64,000 nucleotides of DNA from Streptomyces tailanensis (lineage in GTDB: Bacteria > Actinomycetota > Actinomycetes > Streptomycetales > Streptomycetaceae). This document shows, piece after piece, positions 45,745-53,785 of the stretch (positions are counted from its first letter, which is position 1; every line of letters begins with the position of its first letter). The stretch is taken from NCBI RefSeq assembly GCF_008386495.1, contig NZ_VTHJ01000016.1, positions 84,307 to 148,306 on the forward strand, given 5' to 3'. The notes beneath the pieces are model-generated. The model saw only the letters and a program-made list of their open reading frames with translations. It did not search any database and was not told where the DNA came from. A program made the translations under genes and the position numbers.

Positions 45745-46839
45745 ATGTCTCTTCGCAGCCGACTCACGCGCCGCGCGCAGGTCACTCTCATAGGCGTCGC
45801 CGCCGGAGGTGTCGCGGCCGCAATCGCCGTCGTACCGTCGTTCGCCGACAGCGACTCCTCGGCGCCGGTGACGGTCGCCGCCCAGAAGGAGACCGGCTAC
45901 GGGCCCGAGCCCGAGGCCGACAGCAAGCTCGTCACCCAGGCCGGCGAGCTGTCGACCATGGCCACGGCCACGCTCTCGCGCGACACGATGATCAACCGGG
46001 CCCGCACCTGGCTCACGGCCAACAACGGAGGCCCGGTCCCCTACAGCATGGAGCGCACGTGGAAGGACGGCTACCGCCAGGACTGCTCCGGCTATGTCTC
46101 CATGGCGCTCGGGCTGGGGAAGCCCGGCCTGAACACCGTCGGGCTGGCCGACTCGCGAAACGGCGTCACCACACGGCTCAGCAGCATGAGCCAGCTCAAG
46201 AAGGGTGACCTGCTGATCGACTACAGCACCACTGACGGCGATTTCCGTCACGTAGTGATCTTCGAGAAGTGGGCCAACACGTCGCACAGCGCCTACTGGG
46301 CGTACGAACAGCGCGGTACGTACGGCACGACCCACCGGCAGCTCAAGTACGGGATCGGCAGTGACAACTACGACCCCTTCCGCCCGGTCAACCTGGGTGA
46401 CGGCGGTGGCGGCGGACAGCTCCCCTCCCCGGGTGTCTCCTGGCCGATCCTCCAGAACGGTTCCAAGGGCGCGGACGTGCGGTCCGCCCAGCAGCTGCTG
46501 ACCGCGCGGGGCTACACGGTCGAGGCCGACGGCGTCTTCGGCCCGAAGACCCGCTCCGCGGTGATCCAGTTCCAGAAGTCCCGGTCCCTGGCCGCTGACG
46601 GCGTCATCGGCCCGAACACCTGGTCAAAGCTGATCCAGACGGTGAGGTACGGCTCGTCCGGCCAGGCGGTCAAGGCAGCGCAGACGCAACTGAACGTCTA
46701 CGGCTACGGCCTCGCGGTCGACGGCGCATTCGGCTCCAAGACGAAGTCGGCGGTGGTCGCCTTCCAGAAGAACCACCAGCTGCAGGCCGACGGCATCATC
46801 GGCCCGCAGACCTGGCGCGCCCTCCTCGGCACCCGCTGA
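45745..46839 (+). CDS. Secreted NlpC/P60-like hydrolase with two peptidoglycan-binding domains
   Basis: 364 residues from ATG at 45745 (GGGGG upstream). Signal peptide to about residue 34. The catalytic part has Cys114 in RQDCSGYVSMALGLG and His169 in FRHVVIFEKW, the NlpC/P60 dyad. A glycine hinge leads to two PG_binding_1 domains, GVFGPKTRSAVIQFQKSRSL and GAFGSKTKSAVVAFQKNHQL, in the C-terminal 130 residues. Probably a wall endopeptidase. Follows the secreted binding protein on the same strand, opposite the membrane-anchored HTH pair. Confidence 0.9.
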   Translation: MSLRSRLTRRAQVTLIGVAAGGVAAAIAVVPSFADSDSSAPVTVAAQKETGYGPEPEADSKLVTQAGELSTMATATLSRDTMINRARTWLTANNGGPVPYSMERTWKDGYRQDCSGYVSMALGLGKPGLNTVGLADSRNGVTTRLSSMSQLKKGDLLIDYSTTDGDFRHVVIFEKWANTSHSAYWAYEQRGTYGTTHRQLKYGIGSDNYDPFRPVNLGDGGGGGQLPSPGVSWPILQNGSKGADVRSAQQLLTARGYTVEADGVFGPKTRSAVIQFQKSRSLAADGVIGPNTWSKLIQTVRYGSSGQAVKAAQTQLNVYGYGLAVDGAFGSKTKSAVVAFQKNHQLQADGIIGPQTWRALLGTR

Positions 46840-46863
46840 CCCGACCGGCCCCCGACGGCCGAC

Positions 46864-46907
46864 CGACGGCTCCTTCCCCCTGCACCCGCAGAGGGACGGA
46901 GCCGTCG
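46864..46907 (+). terminator. Intrinsic terminator after the NlpC/P60 gene
   Basis: CGACGGCTCC pairs with GGAGCCGTCG across a 24-base loop, 24 bp after the stop codon. Confidence 0.6.
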
Positions 46908-47015
46908 CTGTACATCCGTGGAGCCGATGGAGGCGTGGCAGCGTCCCGAGGGCTACTGGCTGGGCACGGCACGCTCGTACGCCGACTCGCCGGGCTGGTC
47001 GGAGCAGGACCCGAT

Positions 47016-47137
47016 CGGAGGCGCACGTGGTGAGAGTCAACTACCCGTCGCTGAAGCGACGGGCTTGCTGCTCGGGTTCACCGATGGCTTCGGTGGTCCC
47101 GGCTGCGTCCAGCTCTCACACTCGATGGTGTCGCCGG
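47016..47137 (-). ncRNA. Predicted omega/re-RNA of the TnpB element with adjacent guide
   Basis: Immediately after tnpB (minus strand) lie two hairpins: CACCGAAGCCATCGGTG (47095-47079) and CCCGTCGCTTCAGCGACGGG (47063-47044), then TAGTTGAC ending the element at 47036. This arrangement is typical of IS200/IS605 right ends, whose transcript forms the TnpB guide RNA. The next 20 bases, TCTCACCACGTGCGCCTCCG (47035-47016), would be the guide. Inferred from structure and position, not from expression. The RNA probably also extends into the tnpB 3' end. Confidence 0.6.
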
Positions 47138-48505
47138 TCAGGCGATGAGGGTGAGGGCAGGGGCCTGTGACTCGGCCCCGCGGACCCACGCGTACCAGCC
47201 GCGGTGGCTGATGTTGTGGGACGAGTTGCGGTCGGCGTGCTCAGCGAAGCCGCACGACCGGCAGACAAACACGGCCTGGGAGGGCCGGTTGGCTTTCTCG
47301 ATGTGGTGACAGCGGGAGCACTCCCGGCTGGTGTACGCCGGATCGACGTACACCATCGGGACCCCGGCGCGTTTCGCCTTGTAGGCGATGAACGCGCCGA
47401 GCTGGTGAAACGACCAGGAGTGCAGCGTGACGCGCTGGGGCCTTCTCAGCCGTGCCCGTTCGCGGATGCCCGACAGGTCTTCCAGGGCGATTCCGCGACC
47501 GGTGCGTTGAGCCTCCGCCACGATGCGCTTGCTGATCTTGTGGTTGATGTCGCGGGCCCGGCGTTTCTCCTTGCCCGCGCGCTTCTTCGCCCGCCGCTTG
47601 GCGGACTTGGTGTTCTTCTTCTGCAGCTTGGTGCGCAGCTTCCGGTCCGCTTCACGGCGCCGGTTCAGACGGCGCCCGCTGTGCCGCGTGCCGGTGGAGG
47701 TGGTGGCGATGTTGACGATGCCCAGGTCCACCCCGACGAACCCCACCGGGTGTGCGTTCCCCTCGGCCTCCGCGATGTCGCAGGTCACCAGCAGGTACCA
47801 CTGCCCGCCCCGGCACAGCAGATCGGACTCACCTTTGCGGTGCGCGGCCACCACCGCCAGCTGCCCCGGCTCGCCGGTGAACGCGACGTTCTTCATCCGC
47901 CCGGCCGTGGTCCAGACCGACACCGTGCGCTGCTCGTGCTGCCAGGACAGCATCCGGTCGTCATAGGGCTGCGCGGCATCCGCGCGGAAGGTGACCGGCT
48001 TGCCGGCCGCCTTCTCGTACCGCCTGGAGCCGGGCCTGCCGTAGTTTCCGTTACGGAGGTTGGCGCGCAGCGTGGTGTAGGCGTCGCAGGTCTTCTTGAT
48101 CGCGTGCTGGGCGGCCTGCGCACCCAGATTCCGACGGGTCTTGATCTGCTGGTAGGTGTGCTTGCGCAGGGCCAGGGCTCTGGCCGCCTTCTCCTCGAAG
48201 GCGACGTGGGCGGCCCAGGTGGCGGCCTCGTTGCAGGCATGCAGGGTCGCCTCAAGTGCCGCCGCCTGCACGGGCGTCGGCAGGAGTTTGACCCGCACCA
48301 CCAGCTTCATGACCCTGAACGGACACACCCGTACGAGCACCCACCACACGTTCCCCTTCCCTCACCCGAACGAGCGACCAGCCCCCGTCCCAGGGCCACA
48401 GCGCCACGGCGCGGCCCTGTCGCCTCCGGCCCGATTCCGCGGTGCTCCGCACCGCCACCACCAGATGCGGTTCCTCCCGGGCGTGAACGCCCGGGGTTCC
48501 TCGCA
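47036..48505 (-). mobile_element. IS200/IS605-group element carrying only tnpB (IS1341 type)
   Basis: The right end at 47036 has the terminal palindrome ending in GTTGAC. The left end has the hairpin CCCGGGCGTTCACGCCCGGG (48495-48476) framed by AGGAACC copies, a form I know from IS1341-type left ends. No tnpA. Ends are precise to a few bases on the right and roughly ten on the left. Confidence 0.7.
47138..48310 (-). CDS. tnpB: RNA-guided endonuclease TnpB
   Basis: 390 residues from ATG at 48310; the longer frame to 48349 runs into the element's left end. N-terminal OrfB helices (MKLVVRVKLLPTPVQAAALEATLHACNEAATWAA), RuvC Asp in FVGVDLGIVNIATTSTG, Glu in GIALEDLSGIRERARL, four zinc-finger cysteines (CSRCHHIEKANRP, CRSCG) and the last RuvC Asp in HADRNSSHNI. 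All catalytic residues are present, so an active nuclease is plausible. It cuts DNA matching its guide next to a TAM and helps maintain the element. Located in island 2 between wall genes and a flavoprotein. Confidence 0.92.
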   Translation of the reverse strand: MKLVVRVKLLPTPVQAAALEATLHACNEAATWAAHVAFEEKAARALALRKHTYQQIKTRRNLGAQAAQHAIKKTCDAYTTLRANLRNGNYGRPGSRRYEKAAGKPVTFRADAAQPYDDRMLSWQHEQRTVSVWTTAGRMKNVAFTGEPGQLAVVAAHRKGESDLLCRGGQWYLLVTCDIAEAEGNAHPVGFVGVDLGIVNIATTSTGTRHSGRRLNRRREADRKLRTKLQKKNTKSAKRRAKKRAGKEKRRARDINHKISKRIVAEAQRTGRGIALEDLSGIRERARLRRPQRVTLHSWSFHQLGAFIAYKAKRAGVPMVYVDPAYTSRECSRCHHIEKANRPSQAVFVCRSCGFAEHADRNSSHNISHRGWYAWVRGAESQAPALTLIA

Positions 48506-49020
48506 AGAACAGGCTGAATCACCCCGCGATCACACGCCGCCGTAAGGCCGCCGATCAGCTCTCCTGGACCGCGTGGGTCATCTGCCCCAGCAGTGCCTCC
48601 AACGGTGCGGTGCCCACGGAGCCCACCTTCTCGGTGCTCTCGGCCTGATCGGCTACGACGACGGCACCGAAACGCCACCGCCGGCGGTCGGATCGCTCTG
48701 GCTGCTACTGCCAGACGTACCAACGGCAGTGGTACGTACCCGAGTCGTCCCAAAAATCTGTGCTCGCTGTGGCGCTCCCCGTGCCGCACAGTGGATGCCG
48801 TGCCGCACCGAAGGCCTGGTGAGGCGGCTGCAGATCGTGTTCGACCTCCGGTCGCCGCACCACTCCTGGGCCGACGGCCCGCCTGGTCCGTCGCGGCGTG
48901 AAGCGTGTCCCCGGACGCCGGTCCCACCGGCACCGCCGGGACTCGGCAGCCCACGACGCCACCTGGCGGGGCTGCTCACCCGCAGCAGTCGTCCACGCGC
49001 CGACCAAGGAGATCCCCCCA
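48506..49020. other. Region without supported gene, 515 bp
   Basis: Several frames are open but none has a start, ribosome site and recognisable protein. Together with 46912-47035, which reads like a protein fragment (MEAWQRPEGYWLGTARSYAD), it may be what remains of a gene interrupted by the TnpB element. Confidence 0.4.
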
Positions 49021-49740
49021 TTGTCCCGCCGTTTCCTTTTCATCCTCGGTAGCCACCGCAGCAACGGGAACACCGAGTTACTCGCGCGTGAGGCCGCCAG
49101 GCAGTTGCCCGCGGACGTCGAGCAGCAGTGGATCTCGCTCGCCGAGCATCCGCTCCCCGACTTCGACGACCTGCGGCACGGCGCGGGGGATCCCTCGCGG
49201 CCCGAGGAGGGCAACCACGCGCTGCTCCTCGATGCCACCCTCGCCGCGACCGACATCGTGATCGTCTCCCCCGTGTACTGGTACTCGCTGTCCTCCCACA
49301 CCAAGCGCTACCTGGACGGCTGGACCTCCTGGATGTACATCCCCGGTCTCGGTTTCCGGGCTGCCATGGCCGGACGCACCCTCTGGGGCGTCACCACCTC
49401 CGCGGGTGACCTGCCCTGGATCGCCGAACCGCTGGTCAGCGCGGTGAACAACTGGGCCGCGTTCATGAAGATGAACTTCGGCGGCGTCCTTCGCGGCATC
49501 GGCACCGCGCCCGGCGATGTCCTGAAGGACACCGAGGCACTGGCGCGCGCGAAGCCGTTCTTCGCCCAGGACGCGCGCCACCCGCCCGCTTCCCAGGCGG
49601 CTGCACACGGCCCGGGTCCGACGCGGAATCTGCCGCATGACCGTCTTGCGGCACCATCACGCCCCCACCCGCATGTGCGCCGTCACGTCCTCCTGAAAGA
49701 GGCCGTGATGACTCGTCCTCACGCCGATTCGTGCACATGA
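49021..49740 (+). CDS. NADPH-dependent FMN reductase/flavodoxin-like protein
   Basis: 239 residues from TTG at 49021, with AAGGAG at the right distance; no ATG or GTG start is suitable. Flavodoxin-like fold: FLFILGSHRSNGNTELLAREA (phosphate loop), DIVIVSPVYWYSLSSHTKRYLDGW, RTLWGVTTSAGD. The last 55 residues after FFAQDA look unstructured and may be read-through beyond the natural end. Reduces flavin or quinone with NAD(P)H; it may supply electrons, but no link to the neighbouring Mo-enzyme can be shown. Confidence 0.82.
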   Translation: MSRRFLFILGSHRSNGNTELLAREAARQLPADVEQQWISLAEHPLPDFDDLRHGAGDPSRPEEGNHALLLDATLAATDIVIVSPVYWYSLSSHTKRYLDGWTSWMYIPGLGFRAAMAGRTLWGVTTSAGDLPWIAEPLVSAVNNWAAFMKMNFGGVLRGIGTAPGDVLKDTEALARAKPFFAQDARHPPASQAAAHGPGPTRNLPHDRLAAPSRPHPHVRRHVLLKEAVMTRPHADSCT

Positions 49741-49787
49741 CGGTGGTCGGTACCACCATCCGCCTTCCCTCGACCGAGAGAGTGGTC

Positions 49788-50450
49788 ATGTCCACCGAGC
49801 CCCCCGAGTCAACTGTTTCTCCCCCCGAGGGATCTCCCGAGCAATCTCCCGAAGGATCCGCGTCCGCGCCGTCCCGGCGTACGTTCATCGCGACCACCGC
49901 CGTCGGTGGTGCTGTCGTGGCGGGCGGTCTGGTAGCGGGGCCGTCCGTGTTCGGCGCCGAGCCCGCGGAAGCCGCCGAAGCGCCGCCCGGCAGCCGCGTC
50001 TCCCTGACCGTCAACGGCAAGCGGCACACCGTCACGGTCGACAACCGGACCTCGCTCCTCGACCTGCTGCGCGAGCACCTGAACCTGACCGGCTCGAAGA
50101 AGGGCTGCAACGCCGGTGCCTGCGGCGCCTGCACCGTCCTGGTCGACGGCCGCCGGGTCAACTCCTGCCTGACGCTGGCGGTCCGCCTGGACGGCGCCGA
50201 GGTCACCACCATCGAGGGCCTGGCCAAGGGCGAACGGCTGCACCCGCTGCAGCAGGCGTTCATCGACCAGGACGCCTTCCAGTGCGGCTACTGCACCTCC
50301 GGCCAGATCATGTCCGGCGTCGGCTGCATCGACGAGGGTCACACCGGCTCCCCGGAGGAGATCCGGGAGTTCATGAGCGGCAACCTCTGCCGCTGCGGCT
50401 GCTACGTGAAGATCGTGCGGGCGGTCGAGCAGACCGCGCACGGGAAATGA
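49788..50450 (+). CDS. Mo-oxidoreductase 2Fe-2S subunit, Tat-exported (PaoA/YagT-like)
   Basis: 220 residues from ATG at 49788. A Tat signal, SRRTFIATTAVGGAVVAGG, follows an acidic N-terminus. Cluster I: GCNAGACGACTVL...NSC; cluster II: CGYCTSGQ...CRCGCY, both complete apart from the last motif being C-R-C-G-C rather than the common CRCxxY. This is the small subunit of a xanthine-oxidase-family enzyme. Tat export with order FeS-FAD-Mo equals that of E. coli PaoABC, an exported aldehyde oxidoreductase. First gene of a plus-strand operon to 56490. Confidence 0.93.
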   Translation: MSTEPPESTVSPPEGSPEQSPEGSASAPSRRTFIATTAVGGAVVAGGLVAGPSVFGAEPAEAAEAPPGSRVSLTVNGKRHTVTVDNRTSLLDLLREHLNLTGSKKGCNAGACGACTVLVDGRRVNSCLTLAVRLDGAEVTTIEGLAKGERLHPLQQAFIDQDAFQCGYCTSGQIMSGVGCIDEGHTGSPEEIREFMSGNLCRCGCYVKIVRAVEQTAHGK

Positions 50451-50462
50451 GGCACGGCCCCC

Positions 50463-51443
50463 ATGCATCCCTTCTCCTACACCCGGGTCACCGACACCCG
50501 GCAGGCCCTCACCGCGGGCCGTGACGGCGGCCGTTACATCGCCGGCGGCACCACACTCGTCGACCTGATGCGCGAGACCGTCGAACGCCCCCGCACACTG
50601 GTCGACATCAGCGCCCTGCCCCTGCGCGAGATCACGGTCGCCAAGCGCGGGGGCCTGCGCATCGGCGCGCTGGTCCGGATGGCCGATGTCGCAGCCCACC
50701 GGGGAGTGCGCGCCCTGTATCCGGTCATCTCCGAGGCGCTGGAGCTGAGCGCGTCAGCGCAGCTGCGGAACATGGCGACCATCGGCGGCAACATCATGCA
50801 GCGCACCCGCTGCACGTACTTCCGTGACGTGAACGCCGACTGCAACAAGCGCGAGCCGGGCTCGGGCTGCGCGGCCCTGCACGGCGTCAACCGCACACAC
50901 GCCATCCTCGGCACCTCCGACGACTGCGTGGCCACCCATCCCTCCGACGTCGCCGTGGCCTTCGCCGCCCTGGAGGCGACCGTGGTCCTGCTGGGGCCGG
51001 ACGGCGAGCGGACGGTGCCCTTCGCGAGCTTCCTGCTCAAGCCGGGCAGCACACCGAACCGCGAACAGGCCCTCCGCCGGGGTGAGTTGATCACCGCAGT
51101 GGAGATTCCGGCCTTTCCCCGTCCGCTGAAGTCGGGCTATCTGAAGGTGCGCGACCGGCAATCGTACGAGTTCGCTCTCACCTCGGCGGCCGTCGCCCTG
51201 CACATCCGTGGCGGAGTGATCCGCCAGGCCAAGGTGGCCGCCGGAGGCGTGGGCACCATCCCCTGGAAGCTCACCGCCGTCGAGCGCGAGCTCATCGGCA
51301 AGCGCCCGTCCGAGGCCCTGTGGACCAAGGCCGCCGAGCGGGCGGCGGACGGGGCCCGGCCCCTCCAGCACAACCGCTTCAAGGTCGAGTTGCTCAAACG
51401 AACCGTCGAGCGCCAGCTGCGCATCGTAGGAGGTGGCAAGTGA
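50463..51443 (+). CDS. Mo-oxidoreductase FAD subunit (PaoB/YagS-like)
   Basis: 326 residues from ATG at 50463, 12 bp after the FeS gene. FAD-binding CoxM-type domain: FSYTRVTDTRQAL, YIAGGTTLVDLMRE, NMATIGGNIMQRTRC. A cysteine set, RCTYF, DCNKREPGSGCAA and DDC, matches the extra 4Fe-4S site known in PaoB. Final CO_deh_flav_C domain at residues 215-320. Passes electrons from the FeS subunit to the acceptor. GTGA overlap with the next gene. Confidence 0.94.
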   Translation: MHPFSYTRVTDTRQALTAGRDGGRYIAGGTTLVDLMRETVERPRTLVDISALPLREITVAKRGGLRIGALVRMADVAAHRGVRALYPVISEALELSASAQLRNMATIGGNIMQRTRCTYFRDVNADCNKREPGSGCAALHGVNRTHAILGTSDDCVATHPSDVAVAFAALEATVVLLGPDGERTVPFASFLLKPGSTPNREQALRRGELITAVEIPAFPRPLKSGYLKVRDRQSYEFALTSAAVALHIRGGVIRQAKVAAGGVGTIPWKLTAVERELIGKRPSEALWTKAAERAADGARPLQHNRFKVELLKRTVERQLRIVGGGK

Positions 51444-53650
51444 GCCCGCAGCCACAGGCAGCCGTCGGAGCCCCGCTGTCCCGGGTGGACGGACGGCTGA
51501 AGGTCACCGGCCAGGCCAAGTACTCCGCCGAGCACGACATCGACGGGGTGGTGCACGCCGTCGTCGTCGACAGCAGTATCAGCCGCGGCCGTATCACCGG
51601 CATGGACACCCGCGACGCCGAAGCCCAGCGCGGCGTGCTGAAGGTCATCAGCCACCGCAACGCGCCCGAGCTGGCCTACCGCGAGTTCCCCTTCATCCCC
51701 TTCCCGGGCGAGCGGCTGCACGTCTTCCAGGACGACCGTGTCCGGTTCTTCGGCCAGCCGGTCGCGGTCGTGGTGGCCACCACGCTGGAGGCCGCAGAGC
51801 ACGCCGCGAGCCTGGTGAAAGTCACCTACGACGCCGAGAAGGCCTCGACCGACCTGACCGACGCCCCGGCCGAAGCCGGACCTCTGCCCTTCGCGCGGCC
51901 CTACTCGCGGGGTGACGCCGAGGCAGCGCTGGGCTCCGCGGACGTCCGGATGGAGATGACCTACCGTCTCTCCCGCAACCACCACAATCCGATGGAGCTG
52001 CACTCCACCATCGCCCGCTGGGAGGGCAACAAGCTCACCCTGTGGGACAAGACCCAGCACGTGATCGGTACACAGAACGAGCTCGCGTCCGTGTTCGGCA
52101 TTCCACCGGCGGACGTGCGTGTCCTAACGCCGTTCATCGGCGGCGCCTTCGGCAACGGACTGCGGCGGTGGCCGAACACCACCATCGCCGCGCTCGCCGC
52201 ACGTGAGGTGAAACGCCCGGTCAAACTCGTCCTGACCCGCAGGCAGATGTACTTCAGCGTGGGGTTCCGGCCCGCGTACGAGTACAAGCTGCGGCTGGGC
52301 AGCAGCCGGCGCGGGCGGCTGACCGCGATGACCCACGACTTCAAGTACGAGACCTCCAGCTACGAGCGGTTCTGGGAGGCCAACCTGGCGCTGGGGCAGA
52401 TGCTCTACGCCGTGCCGAACGTCAGCCAGACGCCCCAGACCGTGCCGCTGGATGTCGTCACCCCGATCTGGATGCGCGGCCCCGGCTACTCCACTGCCAG
52501 CTTCGCCATCGAGTCGGCGATGGACGAACTCGCCTACAAACTGGGCATGGACCCGATCGAGCTGCGGCTGCGCAACGAACCCGACGAAGACCTGTCGAGC
52601 GGACACCCCTTCTCCACCCGGCGGCTGCGCGAGTGCTTCAGCGTCGGCGCCCGCGAGTTCGGCTGGCACCGGCGCAACCCCAGGCCGCGCTCCACGCGTG
52701 ACGGCGACTGGCTCATCGGCACCGGCGTGGCCACCGGCTGCTACGACGTCTTCCAGAGCGCGGCCCAAGCCCACGCCCGGCTCGATGCCGACGGCACCGT
52801 GGTGGTCCAGTCCGCGACCCATGACGTGGGCACGGGCACGTACACCTCCATGAGCCAGGTCGCCGCCGACGCCCTCGGCCTGGCAGTGCGCCACGTCACC
52901 TTCCAGCTCGGCGACTCCAGGATGCCGCCGGCCCCGCCGCAGGGCGCCTCGCAGACCATGGCCAGCGTGGGCTCCGCCGTCCAGGACACCTGCGACAAGC
53001 TGCGGCAGCAGGCCATCAAGCTCGCCGTCGAGGACGAGCGCTCACCGCTGCACGGTGTCGACGCCGACGACATCGTGGTCCGCGGCGGCCGGATGCATGT
53101 GACGGGCAACCCCGCGCGGGGGGAGACCTACCGGCAGCTCCTCGCCCGCAACAACCGCACCCACCTGGAGGCGCGCGGGTCCTACTCCCCGGTGCCGGAG
53201 CAGGACAGGCGGTTCTCGATGTACGGCTACGGCGCGGTGTTCGCCGAGGTCGCCGTCGACGCCCGCCTGGGTCTTGTCCGGATGCGGCGGATGCTCGGCG
53301 TCTACGACGCGGGCCGGATCATCAGCCCCAAGCTCGCCGACAGCCAGGCCTTGGGCGGGATGATCGGCGGCATGGGCCAGGCCCTGCTGGAGCACACGGT
53401 CACCGACCACCGCGACGGCCGGATCACCAACGCCAACTTCGCCGACTACCTCGTGCCGACCCATGCCGACATCCCCGACCTGAAGGCCATCTACCTCGAC
53501 GGGGAGGACTACAAGGCCGACCCCATCGGCGTGAAGAGCCTGGGCGAGCTCGTAATGGTCGGCGTGGCACCCGCCATCGCCAACGCGGTCTTCCACGCCA
53601 CCGGACGCCGCGTCCGCGAACTGCCCATCACCGCCGAAGCCCTGCTCTGA
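51440..53650 (+). CDS. Mo-oxidoreductase molybdopterin-binding subunit (PaoC/YagR-like)
   Basis: 736 residues from GTG at 51440, overlapping the FAD gene by 4 bp. Contains the aldehyde oxidase a/b hammerhead (residues 14-120) and molybdopterin-binding domains: PFIGGAFGNGLRRWPNT, RGPGYSTASFAIESAMDELAYKLGMDPIELRLRNE, THDVGTGTYTSMSQVAADALG, and the catalytic glutamate region GVKSLGELVMVGVAPAIANAV. It oxidises an aldehyde or heterocycle; substrate not determinable. Strong terminator 15 bp after the stop. Confidence 0.95.
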   Translation: MSPQPQAAVGAPLSRVDGRLKVTGQAKYSAEHDIDGVVHAVVVDSSISRGRITGMDTRDAEAQRGVLKVISHRNAPELAYREFPFIPFPGERLHVFQDDRVRFFGQPVAVVVATTLEAAEHAASLVKVTYDAEKASTDLTDAPAEAGPLPFARPYSRGDAEAALGSADVRMEMTYRLSRNHHNPMELHSTIARWEGNKLTLWDKTQHVIGTQNELASVFGIPPADVRVLTPFIGGAFGNGLRRWPNTTIAALAAREVKRPVKLVLTRRQMYFSVGFRPAYEYKLRLGSSRRGRLTAMTHDFKYETSSYERFWEANLALGQMLYAVPNVSQTPQTVPLDVVTPIWMRGPGYSTASFAIESAMDELAYKLGMDPIELRLRNEPDEDLSSGHPFSTRRLRECFSVGAREFGWHRRNPRPRSTRDGDWLIGTGVATGCYDVFQSAAQAHARLDADGTVVVQSATHDVGTGTYTSMSQVAADALGLAVRHVTFQLGDSRMPPAPPQGASQTMASVGSAVQDTCDKLRQQAIKLAVEDERSPLHGVDADDIVVRGGRMHVTGNPARGETYRQLLARNNRTHLEARGSYSPVPEQDRRFSMYGYGAVFAEVAVDARLGLVRMRRMLGVYDAGRIISPKLADSQALGGMIGGMGQALLEHTVTDHRDGRITNANFADYLVPTHADIPDLKAIYLDGEDYKADPIGVKSLGELVMVGVAPAIANAVFHATGRRVRELPITAEALL

Positions 53651-53664
53651 ACCCCGGGCGGTAC

Positions 53665-53693
53665 GGGCCCCTCCCGCCACCCGGGCGGGGCCC
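53665..53693 (+). terminator. Intrinsic terminator after the oxidoreductase operon
   Basis: GGGCCCCTCCCGCC, loop, GGGCGGGGCCC. It would at least partly separate the structural genes from xdhC-moaA-moaE. Confidence 0.7.
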
Positions 53694-53703
53694 TGAGCGT
53701 CCC

Positions 53704-53776
53704 ACTGATCGGCCCGCCGCCGTGCCTCCATCCCCCCATGCCGGCGCGGCGGCGGGCTTCCCAACCTCCCCCAGGA
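53704..53776. repeat. Dispersed palindromic repeat, copy 2
   Basis: Same orientation and layout as 37186-37258: GGCCCGCCGCCG, loop with CCCCCATGCC, CGGCGGCGGGC, then TTCCCAACCTCCCCC. Directly upstream of the XdhC gene. Confidence 0.65.
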
Positions 53777-53785
53777 GAGCCACAC

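Noticed and set aside
48307..48954. 215-codon minus-strand frame upstream of tnpB
   Set aside because: It overlaps the element's left-end hairpin, has no ribosome site and shows no family features.
53704..53776. Molybdenum-cofactor riboswitch upstream of xdhC
   Set aside because: The same structure occurs at 37186 inside an integrase remnant with no Mo gene nearby, so a dispersed repeat explains it better.
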